A DNA stretch of 64,000 nucleotides from HGM04593 sp045591315 (lineage in GTDB: Bacteria > Bacteroidota > Bacteroidia > Bacteroidales > Bacteroidaceae). Under the pieces are notes generated by a model. It was not told where the DNA came from. It searched no databases and was given only the letters and a program-made list of their open reading frames with translations. This document shows positions 44,777 to 52,860 of this stretch, in pieces. Within the stretch, counting starts at the first letter, position 1; each line of letters starts with the position of its first letter. Location: assembly GCA_045591315.1 (NCBI GenBank), contig JAZNSN010000081.1:62001-126000 (forward strand). The letters are read 5' to 3'. The translations under genes and the position numbers were made by a program.

Positions 44777-46216
44777 TCAGTCGAATAAAGAGTCCATTGT
44801 TATGACATTTTGGATACGACCGCTATATTCGTTCTTTGTAAGTCCATAGGTGGTTACCAGCGTTGTATGCAATGCCTTGCGACATTTTGTTTCATTGGCA
44901 AAAACATCCAACTTGCGTCGCAGTTCCGCATCATATTTCTTGTCAATGGTGTAGTTGGAGGTGGAATACTTCATTTCGCAAACATTCACAACCCTGTCTG
45001 CCCTGTCTATAAGCATATCTATTTGCGCTCTATCTCCTTCTGTCAGTTTGCTTCGCCAAGGAGAAATTTCTGCCTGCACGGCTGCTATGCCCAATGCCTG
45101 TTTTATCTTCTCGCGGTGCACAAAGCATACCTCTTCAAAAGCAAAGCCACGCCAAGCGTTCAAGGCCGGCGACATAAGATTGTTTTTCCAGTAGTTTGGC
45201 CCGGCATTCTTCTTGTCGATAAAGTAAAGATAGAACAATGTGTACAGGTCGGTGAGTTTGTAATATACCTCACGCAGCGAGTGGTTGTAATATACATATG
45301 ACATGATAAAGTCGCTGCTCTCCAATGCTCGGAGCATTTTTGTCAATCCACCGCCGTATGGCAGCCCGGTTTCCTTTGCAATCTCCTCCCTTGTATATCC
45401 TTCACGTTCCCGTGATAGTAGTTTTATTATTTTTATATATTTTTCCGGCGATGCAAAAAGCGAGGCGTACAAGCGGTCAAATTCACCTCTCAGTTTCCCT
45501 TTTTTGTCAAAGAAGAGGCGGTCTATATTCTGTGTGAGGCTTTCACTCTTATCTATATAAGAAAGGTAATATGGTATTCCGCCCATTGCCATATAACATT
45601 GCAATTGCTCGTAACGGTCCATAATGATGCCCTCGTTCTTCATATACTCCTCACACTCGCCAAGGGTAAACGGAGAGAGGTGCATTTCGTAGGTTGTACG
45701 CCCGTAAAGTCCACCTTTGTTTTGTAGAAGTTTGTCGGAAATCCACGATGTTGCAGAGCCGCACACAATGAGCATAATATGTTTTTGCCCTGCGGCCCAA
45801 CCATTCCAAAAATGCTCAAAGGCTGTAATGAAACCCGAACGCGGGGTATCCATCCACGGCAGTTCATCTATAAAAACAACCAGCCTTTTATCTTTACCTT
45901 TACTTTCGAGTAAAGTGATGAGCATCTCAAAAGCCTCGAACCAATCTTTCGGTTTTTTCTCAACATCTACTGCACCATAGCGTTTCAAAGAGTGATAGAA
46001 CGCTTGCAGTTGTTTCTCTGCTAAATATTCATCTTCAAGTTCTATTGGCGAAAGTGCAGTGTGGTAAAAATCCAATCTATCCTGAAAAAACTCTCTCACA
46101 AGATATGTCTTACCCACTCGCCTTCTTCCGTAAACAACCGCGAACTCGGCCTTGTTTGAATTGTAAACCTGCTCCAGTTCCTTTTGCTCTTTTTTGCGAC
46201 CAATTATACCCTCCAT
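44777..46216 (-). CDS. archaeal-type ATPase with DUF234-like nuclease-fold C-terminus
   Basis: 479 residues from the ATG at 46216 (MEGIIGRKKEQKELEQVYNS); longer frames run through the promoter repeats. The ATPase core has Walker A YGRRRVGKT (29-37), Walker B RLVVFIDELPW (111-121) and the sensor strand LIVCGSATSW. A winged-helix part lies at about 265-315 (GYTREEIAKETGLPYGGGLTKML). The C-terminal domain carries Asp400 and Glu414-x-Lys416 in QIDMLID and VNVCEMKYS, the spacing of a PD-(D/E)xK nuclease fold. The family (PF01637 with DUF234) is common and multi-copy in Bacteroidota and archaea; its role is unknown. Here it is the only intact gene of an inserted cassette. Confidence 0.85.
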   Translation of the reverse strand: MEGIIGRKKEQKELEQVYNSNKAEFAVVYGRRRVGKTYLVREFFQDRLDFYHTALSPIELEDEYLAEKQLQAFYHSLKRYGAVDVEKKPKDWFEAFEMLITLLESKGKDKRLVVFIDELPWMDTPRSGFITAFEHFWNGWAAGQKHIMLIVCGSATSWISDKLLQNKGGLYGRTTYEMHLSPFTLGECEEYMKNEGIIMDRYEQLQCYMAMGGIPYYLSYIDKSESLTQNIDRLFFDKKGKLRGEFDRLYASLFASPEKYIKIIKLLSREREGYTREEIAKETGLPYGGGLTKMLRALESSDFIMSYVYYNHSLREVYYKLTDLYTLFYLYFIDKKNAGPNYWKNNLMSPALNAWRGFAFEEVCFVHREKIKQALGIAAVQAEISPWRSKLTEGDRAQIDMLIDRADRVVNVCEMKYSTSNYTIDKKYDAELRRKLDVFANETKCRKALHTTLVTTYGLTKNEYSGRIQNVITMDSLFD

Positions 46217-46226
46217 AGTTCTATTA

Positions 46227-46316
46227 TTTTGCCACAAAGATACTAAAAGTTTGTTTCGTGGCAAGTTTATATTAGATTGTTTTGCCACAAAGACATTAAA
46301 AACTTGTTTCGTGGCA
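46227..46316 (-). repeat. two 37-bp direct repeats forming the ATPase promoter region
   Basis: Copies at 46227-46263 and 46280-46316 (period 53) match at 33 of 37 positions. Each starts TTTTGCCACAAAGA and ends GTTTCGTGGCA, so each is also an inverted repeat (TGCCAC/GTGGCA). The first copy contains the minus-strand -7 box TATCTTTG (46235-46242), about 19 bases before the start codon. The second has TGTCTTTG at the same place. This layout suggests autoregulation or a recognition site. Confidence 0.75.
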
Positions 46317-46320
46317 GGAC

Positions 46321-46371
46321 AAAAAAAGAAACCACCTTACTCATAACTCTTCGCTATGGGTTTGGTGGTTT
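46321..46371 (-). terminator. terminator between symporter gene and ATPase promoter
   Basis: On the minus strand AAACCACC pairs with GGTGGTTT and an inner stem (ACCCATA with TATGAGT, one G-T) extends it; CTTTTTTT follows. It would stop symporter transcripts reading into the cassette. A minus-strand open stretch without a start (about 46370-46505, containing IPGKIWKGRRASIFYWKNSE) ends in this hairpin and may be another gene remnant. Confidence 0.75.
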
Positions 46372-46550
46372 AATAGTTTGGTACGTTCATCAAAGGGACT
46401 AAAGCCTCAATGGTTACTTGCACCTCGCTATTCTTCCAATAAAATATAGACGCTCTTCGCCCTTTCCATATCTTACCAGGTATATAATTGTTTTTATTGT
46501 TTGTTAGTTGCTATGTCCCTCTCTAAAGGCCGGACTATAGCTCTTTTCAA

Positions 46551-46631
46551 TCCAATCTGTATCTCTTTTTATTCCCTGGTCTTTCTCAGCTCTTCGGTAA
46601 TCTCTCTCATGCGCTTTGTCGTGAGCGGATA
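46551..46631 (-). repeat. inner copy of 81-bp direct repeat (functional symporter end)
   Basis: 80 of 81 bases equal 44485-44565. This copy supplies the present C-terminal codons and stop (46569-46571) of the symporter gene. Confidence 0.9.
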
Positions 46632-47957
46632 GATGAAGATGAATAATGCCGAAATGCCGGCTACGGCTGCAGGAATCCAGCTCATGAGCAGCCTTATTCC
46701 TTCAACAGCATCGGCTGTCTGAACTGCACCCTCTTCGGTGTTGAAGCCGAATGCTGCGAGTATCCACATCACTGCCGATGCTCCTAATGCGCCTCCGAAC
46801 TTCTGCGCCATGGACGATGAAGAGAATATGAGGCCTGTGGATGCGGTCTTGAACTTCAGTTCGGCATAGTCCGATATGTCGGCATACATGCTCCATACGA
46901 GCGGTGAAACGACGCCGGTCAGTATGCATACGAGAATCTGCAATACAAGGAGTGTCCAGTATGCGCCGCTGCCGTTAGTCGGTACATAGTAGAATGCTAT
47001 GCAGAGTGCGATGAGTGCGAAGAGCGACCATAGGAATGTGCCTTTCTTGCCTAACTTGAATGTGATTGGGGTTGCTACGGCAACGCCTATCATGTTGGCT
47101 ACTTCGCCAATGGCAAGGAATATGCCGGCATAGAATATGAAGTCAATGGAGAATATTGACAATGCGGCGTCCTTGGCAATGAGTGTGGCGAAATAGAAAG
47201 GAATGACCGAGTAACGTATCGCGTTGAAGAAGTTGAAGAATAGTACTCCGCCGAGCAGTATCCACCATGGGGCGTTATGGAGCAGCGAGCCGAGGTCTGC
47301 ACTTATGCTAGTTGTCTTTGGGGCGGTCTTTACTCTCTCCTTTGTCATGGCAAAGGTAAGCACGAAGAGTATGACACATACGATGCCCACCACAATCATC
47401 GCATACTGCCATGCGTCGGGGTTGAGCGTGAGCTCGCCTGTGGTGCCGGCAAAGAAGTTGCAGAGCGGTTCCCAGAATGCAAGCACGATGAACGAGCCGC
47501 CATAGGCGAAGAACATGCGGAAAGATGAGAAGACTGTCTTCTCGTCGGTGTCCTCGGTAATGACTCCCAGCATTGAGCCGTATGGCACATTTATGGCTGT
47601 ATATACTGTCATCATTAGAATATATGTCACGAAGGCCCATACGGTATTACCGCTTTCACCGAAATCGGGCTTGGTAAGGAGCAGCACTCCTGCAATGGCA
47701 AAAGGAACAGCTATCCACAAGAGATATGGCCTGTATTTTCCCCAGCGTGTGTCGGTGCGGTCAGCAATGATGCCCATCATGGGGTCCGAAACGGCGTCCC
47801 ATACACGTGTTACCAGCATGAGTATTGCCGTGGTGCCGAGGTCGAGCTTGAATACCATTGCATAGAATAGGGGCAGATATGCACTGAAAATCTTCCAGAA
47901 CATCGACGAGGCCATGTCTCCGAAACCATAGCCGATTTTTTCTTTTAATGTTGCCAT
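46569..47957 (-). CDS. glycoside/pentoside/hexuronide:cation symporter
   Basis: 462 residues from the ATG at 47957; a GTG at 47960 adds one residue. It is an MFS-fold transporter of the GPH (MelB-like) family with twelve helices. The N-terminus LKEKIGYGFGDMASSMFWK is diagnostic, the cation-site region reads VWDAVSDPMMGIIADRTDTRWGKYRPYLL, and loop 6-7 and helix 7 (WILLGGVLFFNFFNAIRYS) follow. The substrate is probably a sugar or uronide and cannot be read from the sequence. The gene stands alone, and its last 17 codons are duplicated 2 kb downstream. Confidence 0.88.
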   Translation of the reverse strand: MATLKEKIGYGFGDMASSMFWKIFSAYLPLFYAMVFKLDLGTTAILMLVTRVWDAVSDPMMGIIADRTDTRWGKYRPYLLWIAVPFAIAGVLLLTKPDFGESGNTVWAFVTYILMMTVYTAINVPYGSMLGVITEDTDEKTVFSSFRMFFAYGGSFIVLAFWEPLCNFFAGTTGELTLNPDAWQYAMIVVGIVCVILFVLTFAMTKERVKTAPKTTSISADLGSLLHNAPWWILLGGVLFFNFFNAIRYSVIPFYFATLIAKDAALSIFSIDFIFYAGIFLAIGEVANMIGVAVATPITFKLGKKGTFLWSLFALIALCIAFYYVPTNGSGAYWTLLVLQILVCILTGVVSPLVWSMYADISDYAELKFKTASTGLIFSSSSMAQKFGGALGASAVMWILAAFGFNTEEGAVQTADAVEGIRLLMSWIPAAVAGISALFIFIYPLTTKRMREITEELRKTRE

Positions 47958-47960
47958 CAC

Positions 47961-48220
47961 TTTTTTGTTTTGTTAGTGTTTGATGTGCGAATATAGCAAA
48001 ACAGAACCGTACTGCAAACCGTGAATCTCTGTTTTTTAACGTTTATAAGGTAAAACGGTACTGCAAAAGAGTGTCGCCGGTTGTTATATTTATCTCTTTT
48101 CTTCCGTTGAAAAGGGAAAAAATACGTGTTCCGGCAGCAGAAACATATCTTTGCTTCCGTCTGTCGTGTATGCGAGTGTCACTGCAAGCATGACAAGGGA
48201 TTTTTAAAATTATCTTCCCT
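47961..48220. other. intergenic region with paired GTACTGCAAA repeats
   Basis: No credible gene lies in the 366 bases between the symporter and the succinate dehydrogenase/fumarate reductase operon. The 10-mer GTACTGCAAA occurs at 48009-48018 and 48058-48067, on the symporter promoter side. No full TTTG/TAnnTTTG pair was found for the symporter. A + strand TATCTTTG near 48150 has no -33 partner. Confidence 0.3.
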
Positions 48221-48254
48221 TTTGGCTTTTTTTATAAAAAAAAGTTTATTTTTG
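48221..48254 (+). promoter_or_regulatory. promoter of succinate dehydrogenase/fumarate reductase operon
   Basis: TTTG at 48221-48224 and TATTTTTG at 48247-48254 with a 22-base spacer. The predicted leader is about 65 bases. Confidence 0.65.
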
Positions 48255-48326
48255 TCATTTGTAAAAGTGCGTTCAAACGTATCTGAAATACTATTTATTT
48301 ATTATATAATTTAATATCAATTCATT

Positions 48327-49055
48327 ATGTGGTTATCTAAATCTTCTGTGGGAAGAAAGGTGGTAATGAGCGTGACAGGTGCAGCCCTGGTGCTCTTCCT
48401 TCTTTTCCACATGTCAATGAACTTGGTTGCTATCATCAGCACCGATGGTTACAACGCTATCTGTGAGTTCTTGGGAGCTAACTGGTATGCATTGGTGGGA
48501 ACAGCAGGCCTTGCTGCTCTTGTCGTTCTGCATTTCGTTTATGCTTTCATCCTTACTTTGCAGAACAGAAAGGCCCGCGGTTCACAGCGATATGCTGTTT
48601 CCGAGAGACCTAAGAACGTGACATGGGCCTCTCAGAACATGCTCGTGTTGGGTATCATCGTTGTTCTTGGTATCGGCCTTCACCTTTTCAACTTCTGGGC
48701 AAAGATGCAGTTGCCTGAGGTATTGCACATGATGGGCATGCATGTTGATGCCGTTACAATGGAGAATGTAGCCAACGGCTCATACTACATTGCAAGCACA
48801 TTCAGCTGCCCTGTATATGCGGCTATCTATGTAATATGGCTGGCTGCTCTCTGGTTCCACCTTACTCACGGTATCTGGAGCTCAATGCAGACATTGGGTG
48901 TAAACAACAATGTGTGGATTTGCCGCTGGAAGGCTATCGGCAATGTATTGGCAACAATCATTATCCTTGGCTTCCTGGTAGTTGTAGTAGCCGGTTACTT
49001 CGGCCTTGGCGCGCTTGGCAAGATTGCCTTGGAGTGCGGTGCTGCATGCTGCTAA
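48327..49055 (+). CDS. sdhC: succinate dehydrogenase/fumarate reductase cytochrome b558 subunit
   Basis: 242 residues with five membrane helices (for example ALVLFLLFHMSMNLVAII at about 18-35 and LGIIVVLGIGLHLFNFWAKM at about 108-127). His residues in helices (LLFHMSMN, VLHFVYAF, GIGLHLF, WFHLTHGIWS) suit the two b hemes of the single-subunit B-type anchor used by Bacteroidota, Bacillus and Wolinella. It carries electrons between menaquinol and the FeS subunit. It is the first gene of sdhCAB, 34 bases before the flavoprotein gene. Confidence 0.93.
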   Translation: MWLSKSSVGRKVVMSVTGAALVLFLLFHMSMNLVAIISTDGYNAICEFLGANWYALVGTAGLAALVVLHFVYAFILTLQNRKARGSQRYAVSERPKNVTWASQNMLVLGIIVVLGIGLHLFNFWAKMQLPEVLHMMGMHVDAVTMENVANGSYYIASTFSCPVYAAIYVIWLAALWFHLTHGIWSSMQTLGVNNNVWICRWKAIGNVLATIIILGFLVVVVAGYFGLGALGKIALECGAACC

Positions 49056-49089
49056 TATCATTTTTTCGTAAATCATAAAATCATAGATT

Positions 49090-51048
49090 ATGGCTAAAAT
49101 AAGTTCAGTAAAAGTGGATTCCAAAATTCCCGAAGGCCCATTGGCTGAAAAATGGACTAACTATAAGGCACATCAGAAACTGGTGAACCCGGCCAACAAG
49201 CGTAAGTTGGATATCATTGTTGTAGGTACAGGTCTTGCAGGTGCTTCAGGTGCTGCATCACTCGGTGCTATGGGGTTCAATGTCCTTAACTTCTGTATTC
49301 AGGATTCTCCGCGTCGTGCTCACTCTATTGCAGCACAGGGCGGTATCAATGCAGCAAAGAACTATCAGAACGACGGTGACTCGGTTTATCGTCTTTTCTA
49401 CGATACAATCAAGGGTGGCGACTACCGTGCACGCGAGGCTAACGTTCACCGTTTGGCCGAGGTGTCAGGTGCTATCATCGACCAGTGTGTTGCACAGTGC
49501 GTTCCTTTCGCACGCGAGTACGGCGGCCTCTTGGCTAACCGTTCATTCGGCGGTGCTCAGGTATCACGTACATTCTATGCCCGCGGCCAGACCGGTCAGC
49601 AGCTCCTTCTCGGTGCTTACTCAGCACTCAACTATCAGGTAAATCAGGGTACAGTAAAGGTGTTTACACGCTATGAGATGCTCGACCTCGTTGTCATCGA
49701 CGGCCGTGCACGCGGTATCATCGCACGTAACCTCGTTACCGGTAAGGTAGAGCGTTTCGCTGCTCACGCAGTGGTTATCGCTACCGGCGGTTATGGAAAC
49801 GCATACTTCCTCTCTACAAACGCTATGGGAAGCAACGGTTCTGCTGCTCTCCAGTGCTACCGCAAGGGTGCTTACTTCGCAAACCCATGCTATGCTCAGA
49901 TTCACCCGACATGTATTCCTGTTCACGGTGACAAGCAGTCTAAGCTGACACTTATGTCTGAGTCTCTGCGTAACGACGGACGTATCTGGGTTCCAAAGAA
50001 GATTGAGGATGCAAAGGCTCTCCAGGCCGGAACAAAGCATCCTAACGATATTCCGGATGAGGACCGCGACTTCTATCTTGAGCGCCGTTATCCTGCATTC
50101 GGTAACCTCGTTCCGCGTGACGTTGCTTCACGTGCTGCCAAGGAGCGTTGCGACAAGGGCTTCGGCGTGAACAATACAGGTCTTGCCGTGTTCCTCGACT
50201 TCAAGTATGCTATCCAGCGTCTTGGTGAGGATGTAGTGCGCCAGCGTTACGGTAACCTCTTCGACATGTATGAGGAAATTGCCGATACAAACCCATACAA
50301 GGAGCCTATGATGATATTCCCGGCTATCCACTACACAATGGGCGGTATCTGGGTAGATTACGAGCTCCAGACATCAATCCCAGGCTTGTTCGCTATCGGC
50401 GAGGCTAACTTCAGCGACCACGGTGCTAACCGCCTCGGTGCATCGGCTCTCATGCAGGGTCTTGCCGACGGTTACTTCGTTCTTCCTTATACAATACAGA
50501 ACTATCTGGCCGACCAGATTCAGGTTCCGCGTTTCAGCACAGACGCACCGGAGTTCGTGGCAGCAGAGAAGGCTGTAAACGACAAGATTGCAAAGCTTAT
50601 GGCTATCAAGGGTACACGCAGTGTCGATTCTATCCATAAGGAACTCGGTCTTGTGATGTGGGACAATGTAGGTATGGCACGTACCAAGGAGTCTCTTGAG
50701 AAGGCTCTCAAGGAGATTGCACGTGTTGAGAAAATCTTCTGGAGCGAGCTCCGTATCCCAGGTGAGGCCGACACACTCAACATTGAGCTTGAGAAGGCTC
50801 TACGCCTCCTCGACTTCATTGAGATTGGCAAGCTTATGGCATACGATGCCCTTAACCGTGAGGAGTCTTGCGGCGGTCACTTCCGCGAGGAGCACCAGAC
50901 CGAAGAGGGTGAGGCTAAGCGCGACGACGAGAACTTCTCTTATGTTGCTTGCTGGAAATATACCGGCGAGGGCGAAGAGCCGGAACTCCTCAAAGAGGAC
51001 CTCAACTATCAGTACATTAAGGTACAGCAGCGTAACTACAAAAACTAA
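49090..51048 (+). CDS. sdhA: succinate dehydrogenase/fumarate reductase flavoprotein subunit
   Basis: 652 residues. FAD motif VGTGLAGASGAASLGAMGF; the covalent-FAD histidine lies in RRAHSIAAQGGINAAKNY; the active-site arginine region is HGANRLGASALMQG, with substrate residues in IHYTMGGIWVDY. In gut Bacteroidales this enzyme mainly reduces fumarate to succinate in anaerobic respiration. It can run both ways, and sequence alone does not set the direction. Confidence 0.96.
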   Translation: MAKISSVKVDSKIPEGPLAEKWTNYKAHQKLVNPANKRKLDIIVVGTGLAGASGAASLGAMGFNVLNFCIQDSPRRAHSIAAQGGINAAKNYQNDGDSVYRLFYDTIKGGDYRAREANVHRLAEVSGAIIDQCVAQCVPFAREYGGLLANRSFGGAQVSRTFYARGQTGQQLLLGAYSALNYQVNQGTVKVFTRYEMLDLVVIDGRARGIIARNLVTGKVERFAAHAVVIATGGYGNAYFLSTNAMGSNGSAALQCYRKGAYFANPCYAQIHPTCIPVHGDKQSKLTLMSESLRNDGRIWVPKKIEDAKALQAGTKHPNDIPDEDRDFYLERRYPAFGNLVPRDVASRAAKERCDKGFGVNNTGLAVFLDFKYAIQRLGEDVVRQRYGNLFDMYEEIADTNPYKEPMMIFPAIHYTMGGIWVDYELQTSIPGLFAIGEANFSDHGANRLGASALMQGLADGYFVLPYTIQNYLADQIQVPRFSTDAPEFVAAEKAVNDKIAKLMAIKGTRSVDSIHKELGLVMWDNVGMARTKESLEKALKEIARVEKIFWSELRIPGEADTLNIELEKALRLLDFIEIGKLMAYDALNREESCGGHFREEHQTEEGEAKRDDENFSYVACWKYTGEGEEPELLKEDLNYQYIKVQQRNYKN

Positions 51049-51069
51049 TCATTCCTAAATTTGTAAGCA

Positions 51070-51825
51070 ATGGATAAAAATATAAGTTTTACATTGAAGG
51101 TATGGCGACAGAGAGGTCCTAAGGCTAAGGGTGCATTCGAGACCTATCAGATGAAGGATATTCCGGGCGATACCTCATTCCTTGAGATGCTTGACATTCT
51201 TAACGAGCAGTTGGTAAACGAGAACAAGGAACCTATCGTGTTCGACCATGACTGCCGCGAGGGTATCTGCGGTATGTGTTCGCTCTATGTGAACGGTCAT
51301 CCCCACGGCCCTGCTACAGGTGCTACAACCTGCCAGCTCTACATGCGCCGCTTCAAGGATGGCGATACTATCACCGTTGAGCCATGGCGTTCGGCAGGCT
51401 TCCCTGTAATCCGTGACCTTATGGTTGACCGTACAGCGTTCGACAAGATACAGCAGGCCGGCGGTTACGTTTCTATCAATACCGGCGGTATGCCCGATGC
51501 TAATGCAATTCCTATCGGCAAGGATGTTGCCGAGGAGGCTATGGATGCTGCGGCTTGTATCGGTTGCGGTGCTTGTGTAGCTGCTTGTAAGAACGGTTCG
51601 GCAATGTTGTTCGTGTCGGCTAAGGTGAGCCAGTTCGCACTGTTGCCACAGGGTAAGGTTGAGGCCAAGAAGCGTGTTAAGGCAATGGTTGCCAAGATGG
51701 ACGAGCTCGGCTTCGGTAACTGTACCAATACCCGTGCTTGCGAGGCTGAGTGTCCTAAGTGTGTTTCAATCAGCAATATCGCTCGTTTGAACCGTGAGTT
51801 CATCAAGGCTAAGCTGAAGGATTGA
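51070..51825 (+). CDS. sdhB: succinate dehydrogenase/fumarate reductase iron-sulfur subunit
   Basis: 251 residues. The [2Fe-2S] ligands are in HDCREGICGMCSLYVNG and a later TTCQLYMR. The first Cys cluster of the [4Fe-4S]/[3Fe-4S] domain is CIGCGACVAACKNGS, and the second is CTNTRACEAECPKCV. It passes electrons between the flavoprotein and the cytochrome b subunit. It is followed by a strong terminator. Confidence 0.96.
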   Translation: MDKNISFTLKVWRQRGPKAKGAFETYQMKDIPGDTSFLEMLDILNEQLVNENKEPIVFDHDCREGICGMCSLYVNGHPHGPATGATTCQLYMRRFKDGDTITVEPWRSAGFPVIRDLMVDRTAFDKIQQAGGYVSINTGGMPDANAIPIGKDVAEEAMDAAACIGCGACVAACKNGSAMLFVSAKVSQFALLPQGKVEAKKRVKAMVAKMDELGFGNCTNTRACEAECPKCVSISNIARLNREFIKAKLKD

Positions 51826-51844
51826 TAATTGTCAATGATAATCG

Positions 51845-51874
51845 TTGAGGGCCGCATGCTCGTGCGGCCCTCAA
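51845..51874 (+). terminator. intrinsic terminator after sdhB
   Basis: A perfect 12-bp GC-rich stem (TTGAGGGCCGCA and complement, loop TGCTCG) followed by TTTGTTTTTG. Confidence 0.9.
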
Positions 51875-51935
51875 TTTGTTTTTGCTTTGCTCTTTCTGTT
51901 AAGATAATCCGGTATGTGTGAATATCCGGTGTTCT

Positions 51936-52313
51936 TTACTTTCTGTTTTTGTGTTGTTTGAAATAGCTTCTCCTCATCCAATGGTCAAAGCTGATGAGAA
52001 TAAAGAATATTATAGCAAAGTGCATATAGGGTGATGCAAATATCTCAAGCTGAAGGAATATGTCAGTTGTATCTTTGAATATTCTTGTCAGCTCATCACC
52101 GTAGAAGCGGTACATGAAAATCCCAATAAAGGTTGAGAGAACAGCTGATACGCCAACGATGGAATAGAATATCAGCCTTTCTGTTCTCTTCTCTCTAATG
52201 CGTATATACTCTTCAATCTTCTGCATTGTGCAGAAGGTGAAATTTGAAGGCAGTGCATTGTTTCTGCTGCTCATAGCCTTCCTTAAACCTCTGTCTTTTG
52301 CTTCCTGTTTCAT
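51936..52313 (-). CDS. membrane protein coupled to ECF sigma factor
   Basis: 125 residues. A cytoplasmic N-terminal part (about 1-45, with LPSNFTFCTMQKIEEYIRIREKR) is followed by two hydrophobic segments (about 47-68 and 93-110), with a basic C-terminus. The start overlaps the sigma gene by four bases, so both come from one transcript. The arrangement recalls Bacteroides operons where the gene after an ECF sigma encodes a short membrane anti-sigma-like protein. No zinc or anti-sigma motif is recognised, so that role is only inferred. Confidence 0.7.
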   Translation of the reverse strand: MKQEAKDRGLRKAMSSRNNALPSNFTFCTMQKIEEYIRIREKRTERLIFYSIVGVSAVLSTFIGIFMYRFYGDELTRIFKDTTDIFLQLEIFASPYMHFAIIFFILISFDHWMRRSYFKQHKNRK

Positions 52314-52852
52314 AAATCATTAAGTATGAGGTATAACTTTTTCCTTATGCGGTGTAGCTTTATCTTTACATTGCTTGCAGTGAGTCCCAATACCGATGCC
52401 ACTTCGGCAACAGGTTTCTCATTCATATAATAAAGGGTTATCAAGGCCCGTTCATCAGCATTGAGCATCTCAATAGCTCTGTACAGCCTTTGCAGTTGTT
52501 CTTCGCTGCTGTTGTCCAGTGTCTCATCGATAATCTCATCAGGGATCTCCTTATATACCGCATCGTCCAGATGAAGTGTGTCGTGTTTTCTCTTGCGTGC
52601 AGCCGAGATTGCGGTGTTGGTCGCGATGCGGTATATCCATGTTGAGAAACTGCTCTCTTCCTTGAAGGAGGACAACTGCCGGAACACCTTTATGAATACA
52701 TCCTGTGTCAGTTCCTCAGCATCTTCCTTGCATGGGACAATGTGGGCAATAAGGTTGAATATCTGCCCACTGTATCTGTTGAGGATATGCTCGAATTGTT
52801 CGCTTTTGCCGCAGAGGATTTCCTGTATTATATGTATGTCGTCTCTCTTCAT
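52310..52852 (-). CDS. ECF-type RNA polymerase sigma factor
   Basis: 180 residues with the two ECF domains. Region 2 (about 10-90) has FEHILNRYSGQIFNLIAHIV, EDAEELTQDVFIKVFRQL and FSTWIYRIATNTAI. Region 4 (about 115-175) has LNADERALITLYYMNEKPVAEVASVLGLTASNVKIKLHRIRKKL, shown here in outline, with its helix-turn-helix. Its own promoter carries the same elements as the divergent gene's promoter, which suggests autoregulation. The predicted transcript begins only about three bases before the ATG. Confidence 0.93.
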   Translation of the reverse strand: MKRDDIHIIQEILCGKSEQFEHILNRYSGQIFNLIAHIVPCKEDAEELTQDVFIKVFRQLSSFKEESSFSTWIYRIATNTAISAARKRKHDTLHLDDAVYKEIPDEIIDETLDNSSEEQLQRLYRAIEMLNADERALITLYYMNEKPVAEVASVLGLTASNVKIKLHRIRKKLYLILNDL

Positions 52853-52860
52853 CTATCTAA

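Larger units (their letters stand above)
44566..46631. mobile_element. ATPase cassette inserted at symporter gene end
   Basis: The segment between the two 81-bp copies (44566-46550), plus one copy, forms a 2066-bp unit. Removing it would join the symporter gene to its terminator at 44451-44481. The unit holds one intact gene (the ATPase), its terminator, two 37-bp repeats, another terminator and two coding-like fragments. No transposase, integrase, terminal inverted repeats or short target duplication are visible. Rebuilding of a target gene's 3' end is characteristic of site-specific integration or of duplicative recombination. The interpretation is inferred; the repeats and junctions are seen directly. 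Confidence 0.65.

Noticed and set aside
44566..46631. The cassette as a standard insertion sequence
   Set aside because: No transposase, no terminal inverted repeats, and the flanking duplication (81 bp) is far longer than IS target duplications.
48126..48314. 62-codon frame upstream of the sdhCAB operon
   Set aside because: It spans the operon's promoter elements and has an unusual Cys/Lys/Phe composition without domain features.
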